Source of the DNA: Acidisarcina sp963790505
GTDB lineage: Bacteria > Acidobacteriota > Terriglobia > Terriglobales > Acidobacteriaceae
Direction: 5' to 3'
DNA: 64,000 nucleotides
Assembly (NCBI GenBank): GCA_963790505.1
Contig: CAWBOT010000005.1
Location: 1 to 64,000 of the forward strand
Below, piece after piece: positions 17,049-26,944 of the stretch. Made by a program: the position numbers and the translations under genes. Under the pieces are notes generated by a model. That model was not told the origin of the DNA. It did no database searches and saw only the letters and a program-made list of their open reading frames with translations. Positions within the stretch are counted from its first letter, which is position 1. Each line of letters begins with the position of its first letter.

Positions 17049-18854
17049 ATGAATTGTCGCAAGCGATCCACATTATGCGCGGCATTGATTCTTTTACTTA
17101 TTTCCGGCGGTAAATCGCGTCTCGAGGCGCAGTCGGCTTCAATGGCCAACCCTGAGGCGAGGCAATCAACAGCCGGGCCGATGGCTTACCAGGTCGCGGC
17201 ATTGAACGAACCGGTGAACACGCCTCCCAGAGCAACGCTTCCGGCAGCAAACCCTCCAGCCGCGGCTGCGCCGACCGAGGCGATCGTCGGCGATGCAGAC
17301 GATGGCACAGCTAACCCACAGGCGCCGGCTGCGGCCGGGACAGTCCCTCCGCTGGCCTCAAGGCCGGGATTCTTTACCCGCTGGGGTCAGGCCTATGTGG
17401 CCGACTGGGCTGGACATGCGCCGGGCACCGATCCTAAGCTTGTTTCCCCGCGCCGTGGCACGCCGCCGCCGATCGCCTCGCCTCCGTTTCCGGCGACAGA
17501 CTGGCCAATTGGCGGTACGCCGCTCATCGGTGCGCCCGATACGCAGACTTACGTATTGATGCAGGCGGTGAACGAGAACAAGAGCCGCAGCAAATGGTAT
17601 GGCTATGTTTCAGTTGGAGCCAACGGCTCGTCGAATAACCGCGGCAATGCCTCCAAAGGAATTCCTGCCAACTGGCCGTCTGCCTACGATGAGTTCCCCA
17701 ACACCATCGTCCTCGACCAGTTCGCCGTCTATTACGAACGCATTCCCGACGAGGCACAGAACGACCACTTTGACTGGGGATGGCGGCTGACCAGTCTCTA
17801 CGGGCAGGACTACCGCTTCACCACCTCCAAGGGAATGTTGAGTCAGCAACTCCTGGTGAAGAACGCGCAGTACGGCTGGGACCCGGTGATGTTCTACCTG
17901 GATTTCTATTACCCGCATGTTGCACAGGGTATGAATATCCGCGTCGGGCGTTACATCTCGCTGCCGGACATCGAAGCTCAACTCGCTCCGAACAACTACA
18001 CCTACTCACACTCGATTCTGTACACCTTCGACTGTTACACCCAGTTCGGGCTTAATGCCACCGTCAAGGTCAACGACCATTGGACGGTTCAGGCGGGCGT
18101 TTCCCCCGGCTGCGACGTGATGCCGTGGACGACCGATGCGCGCGTCACCGGCAACACCTGTGTGGTCTACACGTGGCGCAACGGCGGCGATGCGCTGAAT
18201 ACCTGCGACAACACCATCAACAATGGCAAATATGCCTACAACAACCTCACTGCTTTCTACGAGACCTGGTACCACCGGTTCAACGAGCACTGGCACACCG
18301 ATACCGAAGCCTGGTACCAGTACATGCGAGACACGCCGAATATGTATTGGTATAACGGGACCGATCCAAATACCGGCATCCAGTATGCAAGTACCAAAGC
18401 GACGCCCTGGCCCGAGGCCCAGAATTACAGACCCGGCGGCGGAGCGGCGACTCTGAATTTTGGCGCCGTCTGCGTGAACCCAACCTTGCCGGCGGCGCAA
18501 CAACCCTCCCGCTGCTATGCCCCGGAATGGGCGATCACCAACTATGTCGAGCACAACTTCTGGAAGAACCAGGCATCGCTTAACATCCGCAATGAATTCT
18601 TCGACGACATCAGGGGACAACGTACCGGCACCCCTGGCAGATATGAGGAGCACATGGTCGGCTTCGATTTCTGGGTGGGGTCGACGGTCACCTTCAGGCC
18701 GGAAGTTAGCTTCACCAAGTACTACGGGCCGTGGGGGCTGAAGGCGCTGGATATCGCTCCCGGATCCGCAGTTTCCAATCTGCAAAACGGCAATCCGCAG
18801 CTCGGCAAGACATATGCGGGCACCGTGGCGGCCGATCTGATCTGGCACTTCTAA
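17049..18854 (+). CDS. Outer-membrane beta-barrel porin (BBP2/OmpL-like)
   Basis: A 601-residue protein with an N-terminal signal (about residues 1-28, ending near LEAQSA). A Pro/Ala-rich stretch follows to about residue 110. The long barrel domain alternates aromatic and polar residues in the pattern of the putative beta-barrel porin-2 family: FDWGWRLTSLYGQDYRFTT, FYLDFYYPHV, YHRFNEHWHTDTEAWYQYM. It ends in a strand finishing with aromatic-terminal LIWHF, the usual C-terminal outer-membrane insertion signal. Predicted role is a passive channel for small solutes. It is followed by a strong bidirectional hairpin. Confidence 0.8.
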   Translation: MNCRKRSTLCAALILLLISGGKSRLEAQSASMANPEARQSTAGPMAYQVAALNEPVNTPPRATLPAANPPAAAAPTEAIVGDADDGTANPQAPAAAGTVPPLASRPGFFTRWGQAYVADWAGHAPGTDPKLVSPRRGTPPPIASPPFPATDWPIGGTPLIGAPDTQTYVLMQAVNENKSRSKWYGYVSVGANGSSNNRGNASKGIPANWPSAYDEFPNTIVLDQFAVYYERIPDEAQNDHFDWGWRLTSLYGQDYRFTTSKGMLSQQLLVKNAQYGWDPVMFYLDFYYPHVAQGMNIRVGRYISLPDIEAQLAPNNYTYSHSILYTFDCYTQFGLNATVKVNDHWTVQAGVSPGCDVMPWTTDARVTGNTCVVYTWRNGGDALNTCDNTINNGKYAYNNLTAFYETWYHRFNEHWHTDTEAWYQYMRDTPNMYWYNGTDPNTGIQYASTKATPWPEAQNYRPGGGAATLNFGAVCVNPTLPAAQQPSRCYAPEWAITNYVEHNFWKNQASLNIRNEFFDDIRGQRTGTPGRYEEHMVGFDFWVGSTVTFRPEVSFTKYYGPWGLKALDIAPGSAVSNLQNGNPQLGKTYAGTVAADLIWHF

Positions 18855-18873
18855 CCGCATAACGTCAAATGGA

Positions 18874-18908
18874 AACGCCGGCCAATTCAAGGCCGGCGTT
18901 CTTGTTCT
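18874..18908. terminator. Bidirectional terminator between porin and nitroreductase genes
   Basis: A perfect 10-bp stem AACGCCGGCC/GGCCGGCGTT with a 7-base loop, followed on the plus strand by CTTGTTCT and on the minus strand by a short T stretch. It lies between two convergent genes and probably serves both. Confidence 0.75.
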
Positions 18909-18923
18909 AACGTAGGAGGTTCT

Positions 18924-19596
18924 CTAGAACTTGATCGGCTTGCCGTACTCTTCGCCGAAAACAGTGTGCGCCATGTTGAAGCGTCCTCCGGAGAATTTCT
19001 CCGGGCCCTTCGCGTGGCCTATCGCCAGCAGCGCCACCACGTTGTAGCTCAGCGGCAGGCGCAGCACCTCGCGCACCTTCTCTTCCTCGAACCCCTCCAT
19101 GGGAGCGGTATCGTAGCCCAGCGCCTCGGCCATCAGCATCATGCTGGTGAAGGCGATCATCACATGCCGGTTGAGCCACATTGGCAAGGTTGGGATGGTT
19201 CGACAGGTATTCCGGGACAGTGATCTTGGCCTGCTCGGCATAGTTCTCCGGCATGCCGCCCTCTTTGCCCAGCCGCAGCATCTCCTCCAGATCGCCGTTG
19301 CGCCAGCCATCGGCGTCTCCGCACGCGACGATGACCGCCGACGCTTCTTCCACCTTGGCCTGGTTGTAGCTGGCGGAGCGCAGCCGCCTGCGCTGCTCCG
19401 GGTTGCGAACCACGACAAATCGCCATGGCTGCAGGTTGTAGCCGCTGGGCGCTTTCAACCCGGCATCGATGATCTTTCGCAGGTCCTCGCCGGAAATGGG
19501 GCTGCCATCGAAGCTCGAGGTCGCGCGCCGCCCCGCAATCGCTTCGCTCAGCGGCTTCTCGGCCGGATTCGCCACGTCGCTCTTCTCTTCGCTCAT
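18924..19596 (-). CDS. Nitroreductase family protein, reading frame broken
   Basis: An FMN-dependent nitroreductase-fold protein. The first part reads RRATSSFDGSPISGEDL and KAPSGYNLQPWRFVVV, classic FMN-phosphate-binding elements. The frame shifts near 19169, after which the same family continues in another frame with RHVMIAFTSMMLMAEALG, GYDTAPMEGFEEEKVREV and LALLAIGHAKGPEKF-like sequence, ending EEYGKPIKF. Removing one C from the pair at 19169-19170 joins the halves into about 223 residues, the normal length. The start overlaps the end of the upstream secreted-protein gene by four bases. The break is probably a sequencing indel. Confidence 0.82.
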
Positions 19597-20666
19597 TGAA
19601 TCTGCCCCATCGCCAGCTCATTGGCAAATGGCTGCTGGTTCGGGGCGTTGGCGTAGGCCCACAGCCCGTGAAAGCCGTCACGCAACTCCGGATGCTGGTT
19701 CAGCAGCGCCTTCATCAGCTCAACGTTCCGGGAGCGGCTGGCGACCGGGTCTGAGGTGTCCTGCGCCTTATAGTTGATCACCAGATCCAGGCCGCCCAGC
19801 GAGCTGTCGGTATGCATGTCCTGCACTTCAAAGCCCTTGCCTCCATTGCCGGCTACCAGCATCGGCTGCGTTCCAGTGGGCAGGCCCGAAGGAGCAATCG
19901 CCGCCTGCTCCTTTAAGAGCTTGTCCAGATTCGGGCTCGAAATGAAGTACACCGGAGTCAGCAGCGATGCCGCCGTCTGATAGTAGTAATAGGCGTTCCA
20001 ACTCTGCTTCTTCTTCGCGAACTCTCGCGCCTGGTTCCAGTACCAGACGCCATCATGTCCCGCGGAAGTGAGCCCATGAATGAAGGCGCCGGCCAGCTTC
20101 CACGGACTGCCCTTCGCCGCATCGCGCGCCAGAATAAACGTGATGGATTGGGGCGAGTCGACCCCGGTTGCATGCAGCACGGTCAGTGCGTAGCTCCCCG
20201 GCGGGAGGCCTGGGATCGTAAACGCGACTTCATGAGCGTTGGCGCCCCCGCAAAAGAATTGGGTCTCGTCTTGTGCGGTCTTGAGGTCGGTTGCGTCCAG
20301 CAGGTAGAGCGACTCGACGGTAAGCGAACCACGCTCGATCAAAGGGGAGGCCGATTCGACTGCCGCGGCGATCGCATCGAAACGCTCAGCCACGCTGGAA
20401 AGCGTCACCGCCTTTAGTCCCGCGCTATTGCCCGACTGCACCAGGGCGCCCATCGACTTTGCTGAATCCGCCAGGCTGTTCCGGTCCGCTTCGGTCATCT
20501 GCGACTGGGTGGTGCAAGACACGGCCAGCGCCGCTGGCGCCGGTAACGCCAGTGCGATCAGCGAGGCGATCGAGGAGGCGAACAAGGAAGCGATGAGCGG
20601 CTTTGGGTAAAGTCGTATGGCGGGCACGACAGCGTTCCTGGTCTTTCTGCTAACGAATGAGGGCAT
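19593..20666 (-). CDS. Secreted hypothetical protein
   Basis: A 357-residue protein with a long N-terminal signal (a hydrophobic run ending ALPAPAALAVS, about residues 25-48). The mature part has a predicted beta-rich stretch (VAFTIPGLPPGSYALTVLH) and a later region with Trp/Tyr clusters (WYWNQAREFAKKKQSWNAYYYY). I do not recognise the family. A GTG lies directly before the chosen ATG, neither with a clear ribosome-binding site. Its stop overlaps the nitroreductase start, so the two are probably translated together. The divergent gene upstream is also a secreted protein. Confidence 0.6.
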   Translation of the reverse strand: MPSFVSRKTRNAVVPAIRLYPKPLIASLFASSIASLIALALPAPAALAVSCTTQSQMTEADRNSLADSAKSMGALVQSGNSAGLKAVTLSSVAERFDAIAAAVESASPLIERGSLTVESLYLLDATDLKTAQDETQFFCGGANAHEVAFTIPGLPPGSYALTVLHATGVDSPQSITFILARDAAKGSPWKLAGAFIHGLTSAGHDGVWYWNQAREFAKKKQSWNAYYYYQTAASLLTPVYFISSPNLDKLLKEQAAIAPSGLPTGTQPMLVAGNGGKGFEVQDMHTDSSLGGLDLVINYKAQDTSDPVASRSRNVELMKALLNQHPELRDGFHGLWAYANAPNQQPFANELAMGQIQ

Positions 20667-20748
20667 CACGTCCGGAGGTTCGCACCAAGGTTTTCACCGT
20701 ATTGGAGTGTCGGCATAAATATCGCGAACGAAACCAAACCACTGCTAG

Positions 20749-20762
20749 TCTATACATATAGA
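20749..20762. promoter_or_regulatory. Inverted repeat in divergent promoter region
   Basis: TCTATA-CA-TATAGA, 6-base arms with a 2-base centre, lies in the 140-base space between two divergent secreted-protein genes. It overlaps possible -10 hexamers (TATACA, TATAGA) and could be a promoter or small operator. Confidence 0.3.
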
Positions 20763-20810
20763 GAGTTTAGCTGGGGACCAAAGAGTCTTTCGGTTCCAGC
20801 GGCTCAAGGT

Positions 20811-21841
20811 ATGGCCACTTCGATGCAGCAACAGCGGGTATCAGCATTGAGCACCCGATCTTTCCCTTTCCGGAGCGGTCTCTGCGTCTGTGACTGGGCG
20901 GCACGCGCCGTTACTGCATTTGTGCGGTTGTCTCCGGCTCGCGCCCTGTCGATTCTCGCCATCTCTTGCCTCCAGGCCGCTTTCTCGGCTTCAGCTCAGC
21001 AGCAGGTCCAGTTCTCGCAGGGCTTTTCAGGCTCAGGGCAGAGCGGTAGCAGCACCCCCGCAGAATCCAACGCCTACGCTGCGGCGATGAGCCAGCCGAA
21101 TCCCGCCGTCAGGATCGCGGCAATTCAGCAATTTCTCAATGAGTATCCCAATAGCGGCCTTCGCCAACAGGCCGTATCTCAACTCATACTGGCGAGGCGC
21201 CAGGGCCACGGCACTGTTCCTGGCCCCGGAGCAATGCCTGCCGCCCCGCCCGCTCATCCGGCGCCCTCGCCCTCTGTCGTGCCCGCAGCGGCTCCAGTTT
21301 CGCAGATGTATGCGGCGCCTCGGGAGTCACTCTGCAGCAGCCGCCCAAACCGCCACAGGTCTCGTTTGCCCCGCACAACCTTACCGTCAAAGCAGACAAC
21401 TCGACTCTGTCGCAGATCTTGCGCGAGGTCTCCGGATCGACCGGCATGAAAGTGGAGGGCTTGGGCCAGGACCAGCGGATCTTCGGCAGCTATGGGCCAG
21501 GCGAGCCTCGCGTCGTGCTGCTGTCCCTGCTGGAGGGTTCGGGCTACAACGTGGTGATGATCGGCGACAGCGCCGGAGGCGCTCCTCGCGAGCTTTCCCT
21601 TACCCAGCGCACAGCGGGCGCTACTAACCTGGCGTCCGGTTCAGTGGCCAGGAACAGCAGCCAGGACGATGACGACGCCGATCAGGATGTTCAGCAGACG
21701 CCGGAGCCGTCCCAGCCGCAACCCGGCATCCCGCCGAACGGGGAACCCGGCCAGCCGCGCTCGCCGCAGGAGATCCAGCAGGAGCTGCTGCGGCTTCGCC
21801 AGCAACAGCAGCAATTGCCGCCAAACGCGCCGCAGCAGTGA
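20811..21841 (+). CDS. Secreted STN-like domain protein, reading frame broken
   Basis: A secreted protein of about 343 residues once one frame break near 21310-21325 is repaired. The N-terminal signal ends around FSASAQQ, and a Gln/Ser-rich part then a Pro/Ala linker follow. After the shift the other frame gives an STN-like module (HNLTVKADNSTLSQILREVS, GMKVEGLGQDQRIFGSY, VLLSLLEGSGYNVVMIGD), the small domain found at the start of secretins and TonB receptors. The tail is rich in Asp, Pro and Gln. It may be a periplasmic adaptor for a secretin or filament system, but no such genes are adjacent. Function is inferred. Confidence 0.6.
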
Positions 21842-21922
21842 TGACTGCCTCGATTTGCGTTTCTGCCAACGCAATCTTGATGCGTAGAGTAGATCCGCTC
21901 GAGTAGAAGGGATAAAAGGCGG

Positions 21923-22096
21923 CTAGATTTCGGCGGCCTGGACTTTAGACTGCACAGTAGCGGGCTGCGCAGGGCGCGTCTGAACTCGGAGCAGGGCAAA
22001 GCCCATCCGGCAAAGCGCAAAGGCCAGCAAGACGCCAAGCCCCAACGAGGCGATCGCCGCGCAAATCAGTACAACCATGTTCGCCAGGTCCTGCAT
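21923..22096 (-). CDS. Small single-span membrane protein
   Basis: A 57-residue frame with GAGG six bases before its ATG. Residues about 7-33 form one hydrophobic helix (MVVLICAAIASLGLGVLLAF); the tail is Gln/Pro/Ala-rich with a few Arg. No family recognised. The ribosome-binding site and clear membrane segment support a real small gene, lying between a secreted-protein gene and uvrA and transcribed opposite to both. Confidence 0.5.
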   Translation of the reverse strand: MQDLANMVVLICAAIASLGLGVLLAFALCRMGFALLRVQTRPAQPATVQSKVQAAEI

Positions 22097-22342
22097 TTCA
22101 GCCTCAAAGTGCGGTCGTTCTTATTCTTTTGGAGCGCACTCAGCCCGCCATTCTCCGCGTGCAGCTTGCCGCTTCGCCCTCTCAATCCTATGAGGCAAAG
22201 GTGAAAGCGGGCAAGCATTGACCCCGCTTTCTGTTGCCGAATAAGATACCTGAAGGGCTTAACGTTTCGATTCTAGCTTAGGGCACTCGCTCGGCTGTCG
22301 CCAGTACGCGCGCTCTTTCCCGATATTCTCGACCTTCCAACC

Positions 22343-25260
22343 ATGGCAATAACGCACATCACCGTGCATGGCGCGCGTCAACATAATCTACGCGACATTC
22401 ACGTCAGCATCCCGCGCAACACGTTGACCGTGATTACTGGCCTTTCCGGGTCGGGAAAATCGTCGCTCGCCTTCGACACGATTTACGCCGAGGGTCAGCG
22501 GCGTTACGTCGAGACTCTCTCCACCTATGCTCGCCAGTTCCTCGATCAGATCGAGCGCCCCGATGTGGACTCGATCGAAGGCCTCAGCCCGGCCATCTCC
22601 ATCGAACAGAAGACCACCAGCCGCAGCCCGCGTTCTACCGTTGGCACCATTACCGAAATCTACGACTATCTGCGGCTTCTCTTCGCCTCCGTCGGCGTCC
22701 CTCACTGCCCGCGTTGCGGCAATCCGATCTCGCGGCAGAGCCCCGAACAGATCGTCGAACGCATCCTATCGCTGACGCCCGGTGAACGCGTCATTATTTA
22801 CGCTCCCGTCGTCCGCGGCCGCAAGGGAGAGTTCAAAGACCTGCTCGACGAACTTGACCAGCAGGGCTTCCGCGCCCGCATCGACGGCGAACTGCGCGAC
22901 CTTGCTGATGAGATCAGACTGGACAAGCGCAAGAACCACACGATCGAGGCGGTCATCGATCGCGTGGTACTGAAGCCCGGCGTTGAGAAGCGCCTCGAAG
23001 CTTCTGTGGCCAAGTCACTGCAGATGGCCAACGGCCTGGTGATGATCGGCTTCGCTTCAAATGGCAGCGGAGACGCGATTCCCGATCAGCTCTATTCATC
23101 CTCGATGGCCTGTCCCGATTGCGGCCTTGATATTCCCAAGCTCGAACCGCGCAGCTTCTCCTTCAACAGCAGTTACGGCGCCTGCCCGGAATGCCACGGC
23201 CTCGGCAGCATCTACGATTTCGATCCCGCGAAAGTCATCGCCGATTGGACCAAACCGCTGCTCGACGGCGGTCTCGGCCCCGGCTCAGCCTCGCAGTATC
23301 TGCTGAAGCTGATCCATCTCGCGGCGCAGAAATACAAGATCGACCTCGCCCAACCCTTCGAGCAATTGACGGAAAAGCAGCAACACCTGCTGCTATACGG
23401 TCCGCCCCAGACCGAGGCGCCGCGCACCGGCTTCCACGGCATACTCGCCTACCTTCGCAACTGGATGCAGGACATGAAGTCGGAAGAAGGCCGCGAGTAC
23501 ATGCTGAACTACATGTCGGCCTCCACTTGCCCTGTCTGCAAAGGCAAGCGGCTGCGGCCGGAATCGCTCGCGGTCAAGGTTGGTTCGCTGTCGATTGCCG
23601 ATTTCACCGCTCTTCCTCTGCGCCGCGCCCTTGAGTCAGCACGCAAGCTGGAATTCTCCACACGCGAGGGATTGATCGCCGAGCGTCTCCGCCGCGAGAT
23701 TGTTGAACGATTGGAATTCCTCGACTCCGTCGGCCTGAGCTATCTCGCCCTCGACCGCAATGCCGCGACTCTTTCCGGCGGAGAAGGCCAGCGCATTCGT
23801 CTCGCCACGCAGATCGGCTCCGACTTCGGGGGGTGCTTTATGTACTCGACGAGCCCTCGATCGGCCTTCACCAGCGCGACAATCAACGGCTCATCGCCGC
23901 GCTCGAATCCCTCCGCGATCTTGGAAACACAGTGCTGGTCGTCGAGCATGACGAAGAGACCATTCGCCACGCCGACTACGTCGTCGACCTCGGCCCCGGA
24001 GCAGGCAAGCTGGGTGGCTACGTCGTCGCCCAGGGAACTCCGGCCGACATCGTCCGCGCATCTGGATCTCTGACCGGGAAATATCTTTCCGGCGAGACCA
24101 GCATCCTGCATCGCATTGCCCCGCGCCCGCTCACCGGCAAAGAGATCGTCGTCGAAGGCGCCCGCAGCCACAACCTGAGGAACGTCAATGCACGCTTCCC
24201 GCTGGGAGTCATGACCGTAATCACCGGCGTCTCCGGCTCGGGAAAAAGCACTCTGGTCAACGACATCCTCTATCGCTCGCTCGCAAAAGAGCTCTACGGC
24301 TCTCGCGAAGAGCCAGGCGAGCACGACAAGATCAAGGGCTTTGAGCAGATCGACAAGGCCATCCGCATCGATCAGTCGCCAATTGGCCGCACTCCGCGTT
24401 CCAATCCTGCCACCTACACCGGAGTCTTCACTGCCATCCGTGATCTGTACGCAATGCTGCCCGAGGCCCGTGAGCGTGGCTACAAGCCTGGCCGCTTCTC
24501 CTTCAATGTCTCCGGCGGGCGATGCGAAACCTGCCAGGGCGACGGCCAGCGGCGCATCGAGATGAATTTTATGCCCGACGTCTACGTCACCTGCGAAGTA
24601 TGTAACGGTCGTCGTTACAATCAAGAGACTCTGGCAGTCAAGTTCAATGGTTATTCCATCGCCGACGTCCTTGACCTTGCTATTGAAGATGCGCTGCCCG
24701 TTCTCGCTGACATTCCCAACGTTCGCCAGAAGCTGCAGACCCTCGTCGACGTCGGCCTCGGCTACATTCATCTCGGACAGGCGGCGACGACTCTCTCCGG
24801 CGGTGAAGCCCAGCGCATGAAGCTGGCACGCGAACTCTCCAAGCGCCAGACCGGGCGCACACTTTATTTGCTTGACGAGCCGACCACCGGGCTTCATTTC
24901 GATGACGTGCGCCGGCTGCTCGAGGTCCTGCACCGCCTCACCGATCTGGGCAACACGGTCATCATTATCGAGCACAACCTCGACGTCGTGCGCAACGCCG
25001 ACTGGATCCTCGACCTCGGCCCCGAGGGCGGCGAAGACGGTGGCCAGATCATCGCCGAAGGCACACCGGAATTTGTCGCGACTGTCGCCCACTCTTACAC
25101 CGGCGAATTCCTGCGTCACTATTACAACCAGTCCCCGAGTGCGGCCGCCGTCGCCCAGACCCTTCCTGCGCCGGACGCTTCGCAAAACGGCAATCATCAT
25201 TCGCCGCCCGCTAAAGCGGCGCGCCCCGCGCGAAAGCGGAAAGCCGAGCTGGTTTCCTGA
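22343..25260 (+). CDS. uvrA: UvrABC system protein A, reading frame broken once
   Basis: The damage-sensing ATPase of nucleotide excision repair. Two ABC ATPase modules are present: Walker A GLSGSGKSSLAFDT near residue 33 and GVSGSGKSTLVNDI in the second half. Zinc-finger cysteines appear in CPRCGNP, CPVCKGKRL and CETCQGDGQRRIEMNF. Signature loops are ATLSGGEGQRI and TTLSGGEAQRMKLA. The first frame runs off at the six-G run 23828-23833, and the second resumes with VLYVLDEPSIGLHQ, so one added G restores a protein of about 972 residues, the normal length. The tail is basic and low-complexity. A homopolymer error is the likely cause. The stop shares a base with the next ATG. Confidence 0.94.
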
Positions 25261-26180
25261 TGTCAGAGCCCGCGCCTGAAACCGGTCTTGTTCCTGAAAC
25301 GTTTCCCGATCCCTTCGAAGCTTTTCAACCGCCAGATCTGCTGTCAAAGCAACCTGGAGTTCCTGATCCGACTCTGCTGGAGCGGATGATCGAGATCCCC
25401 AGCCTCGCGCATACCCTCCTGTTTTTCGCACTCGCGGTGGTCGTCCTGCTGATCGGCGAGCTTATCACCGTGGGCATCGGCCGCACACTGCCGCCCTTCC
25501 GTCATGAGGACTTCACCGCTCTTGCGAGTGATCCGCGGTTGATGATCCCCGCGCAGGCAATTCAATATGCTGTTCTCTTGGGGCTGACGACGGTCATTTT
25601 CAGCGCCCTGTGGCAGGAGCCATTCTGGAAGGGCATTCGTTGGAATGCGGCTGCTGTTGCGCAGCGCTGGATTCTGCTGCTCGGCCTCGGCCTCGTCATC
25701 GGGCTTGGCAGCGGCCTCGCCGGCAATTATCTGCCCATGCCCAAAGAAGCGCCCATCCTCAACGACCTCATGCACAGCACAACCGGGGCCTGGTTGATGT
25801 TTATCTTCGGAACAACCGGTGCGCCGTTGCTCGAGGAGCTGGCCTTTCGCGGCTTTCTGCTGCCGTCGCTGACGAACTTCGTCCGTCGCCTGGAGCGCAA
25901 CCAGCGAATCTCGCCTGCTGTCGCCTTATTCGTCGGCTTCCCGTTATCGATCCTGCTCACCAGCCTGCCCTTCGCACTGCTCCATTCGCTCCAGGTGTCA
26001 TATGCCTGGGCGCCGATAATGCTCATCGCCGTCGTCAGTGTCGCGCTCTGCATTGTCAGGCTATGGACGAACTCTCTCGCGGCCAGCACCCTCGTGCATG
26101 CCATCTACAACTTCTCGCTCTTTGCCGGAATGCTCGTCGCCAGCGACGGCTTTCGCCATCTGGAAAAGCTGAACAACTAA
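25260..26180 (+). CDS. CPBP family intramembrane protease (Abi/Rce1-like)
   Basis: A 306-residue membrane protein with about seven or eight helices. It carries the CPBP motifs EELAFRGFLLPSL (the EExxxR site) and FALLHSLQVSYAW (the F-x-x-x-H site), the glutamate and histidine that form the proposed active centre of Rce1-type glutamic proteases. The first 50 residues are hydrophilic and Pro-rich, probably cytoplasmic. TGATG joins its ATG to the uvrA stop, so translation is coupled. Substrate unknown; CPBP members act in protein processing, bacteriocin immunity or envelope stress. Confidence 0.85.
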   Translation: MSEPAPETGLVPETFPDPFEAFQPPDLLSKQPGVPDPTLLERMIEIPSLAHTLLFFALAVVVLLIGELITVGIGRTLPPFRHEDFTALASDPRLMIPAQAIQYAVLLGLTTVIFSALWQEPFWKGIRWNAAAVAQRWILLLGLGLVIGLGSGLAGNYLPMPKEAPILNDLMHSTTGAWLMFIFGTTGAPLLEELAFRGFLLPSLTNFVRRLERNQRISPAVALFVGFPLSILLTSLPFALLHSLQVSYAWAPIMLIAVVSVALCIVRLWTNSLAASTLVHAIYNFSLFAGMLVASDGFRHLEKLNN

Positions 26181-26211
26181 TCAGCCATCGCACTAGAATC
26201 GGAAACAGATT

Positions 26212-26827
26212 ATGACCATCAGTCACCGCCAATCTCTTCTCACCCTCCTCGCCCGCACCTCCTTCCGGCTCGGCCAGTTCAAGCTCTCCTCCGGCGGCAC
26301 CAGCGACTACTACATCGACTGCCGCACCACCACCCTCCATGCCGAAGGCGGACGCCTCACCGGCCTCGCCATCCTCGACCTGCTACACCATCACCACCTG
26401 AAGCCGGCGGCCGTCGGCGGCCTCACCATGGGCGCCGACCCCATCGTCTCCAATGTCGCCACCGCCAGCGCCTGGCATGCCCAGAAAGTATCCCGGCGCC
26501 CCGCTCATCCACGGCTTCCTCGTCCGCAAGGCCGAGAAAGCCCACGGCACCGGCCGCCGCATCGAAGGCTTCTTCGAGAAGGGCGCGCGCGTCGTCATCG
26601 TCGACGACGTCTGCACCACCGGAGCCTCCACCATCACCGCCATCGAAGCCGCTCGCGAAGCCGGCATGAAGTCGTCGCCGCCATCTGCCTCGTAGAGCGC
26701 GAAGAAGCCAAGGGCCGCCCCGCCGTCGAAGCCGCAGTAGCCGCCGCCACTCCCGGAGCTCCGTTCTTGCAGCCTCTTCACCGCAAATGACGTTCGCGCC
26801 GAATATGTCAGCCACATGGCGATGTAG
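26212..26827 (+). CDS. pyrE: Orotate phosphoribosyltransferase, reading frame broken
   Basis: PyrE joins orotate to PRPP in pyrimidine synthesis. The N-terminal half is intact (FKLSSGGTSDYYIDCR, VGGLTMGADPIV). The frame then changes near 26480, giving GAPLIHGFLVRKAEKAHGTG and the PRPP-binding motif VVIVDDVCTTGAST. It changes back near 26668 (VVAAICLVEREE) and again near 26770 to SLFTANDVRAEYVSHMAM and a stop at 26827. Three one-base changes restore a protein of about 204 residues, close to the usual size. For an essential enzyme this suggests sequencing indels. It lies 31 bases after the CPBP gene and before uvrC. Confidence 0.88.
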
Positions 26828-26944
26828 CTGCTCTCGCACGCCCCCTGCATCTGAAACAGCCTCTCCGCCGGGCGCCCCCGGGAACGGCTAAACTAAGAAA
26901 TACGGCCTAGTCGCTATTTGCTAGTCCCCATTCCCTAGCCCCGC

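Noticed and set aside
23740..25431. A 563-codon open frame on the minus strand opposite uvrA
   Set aside because: It is the antisense of a clear uvrA; length comes from GC-rich codon use, and it has no motif or ribosome-binding site.
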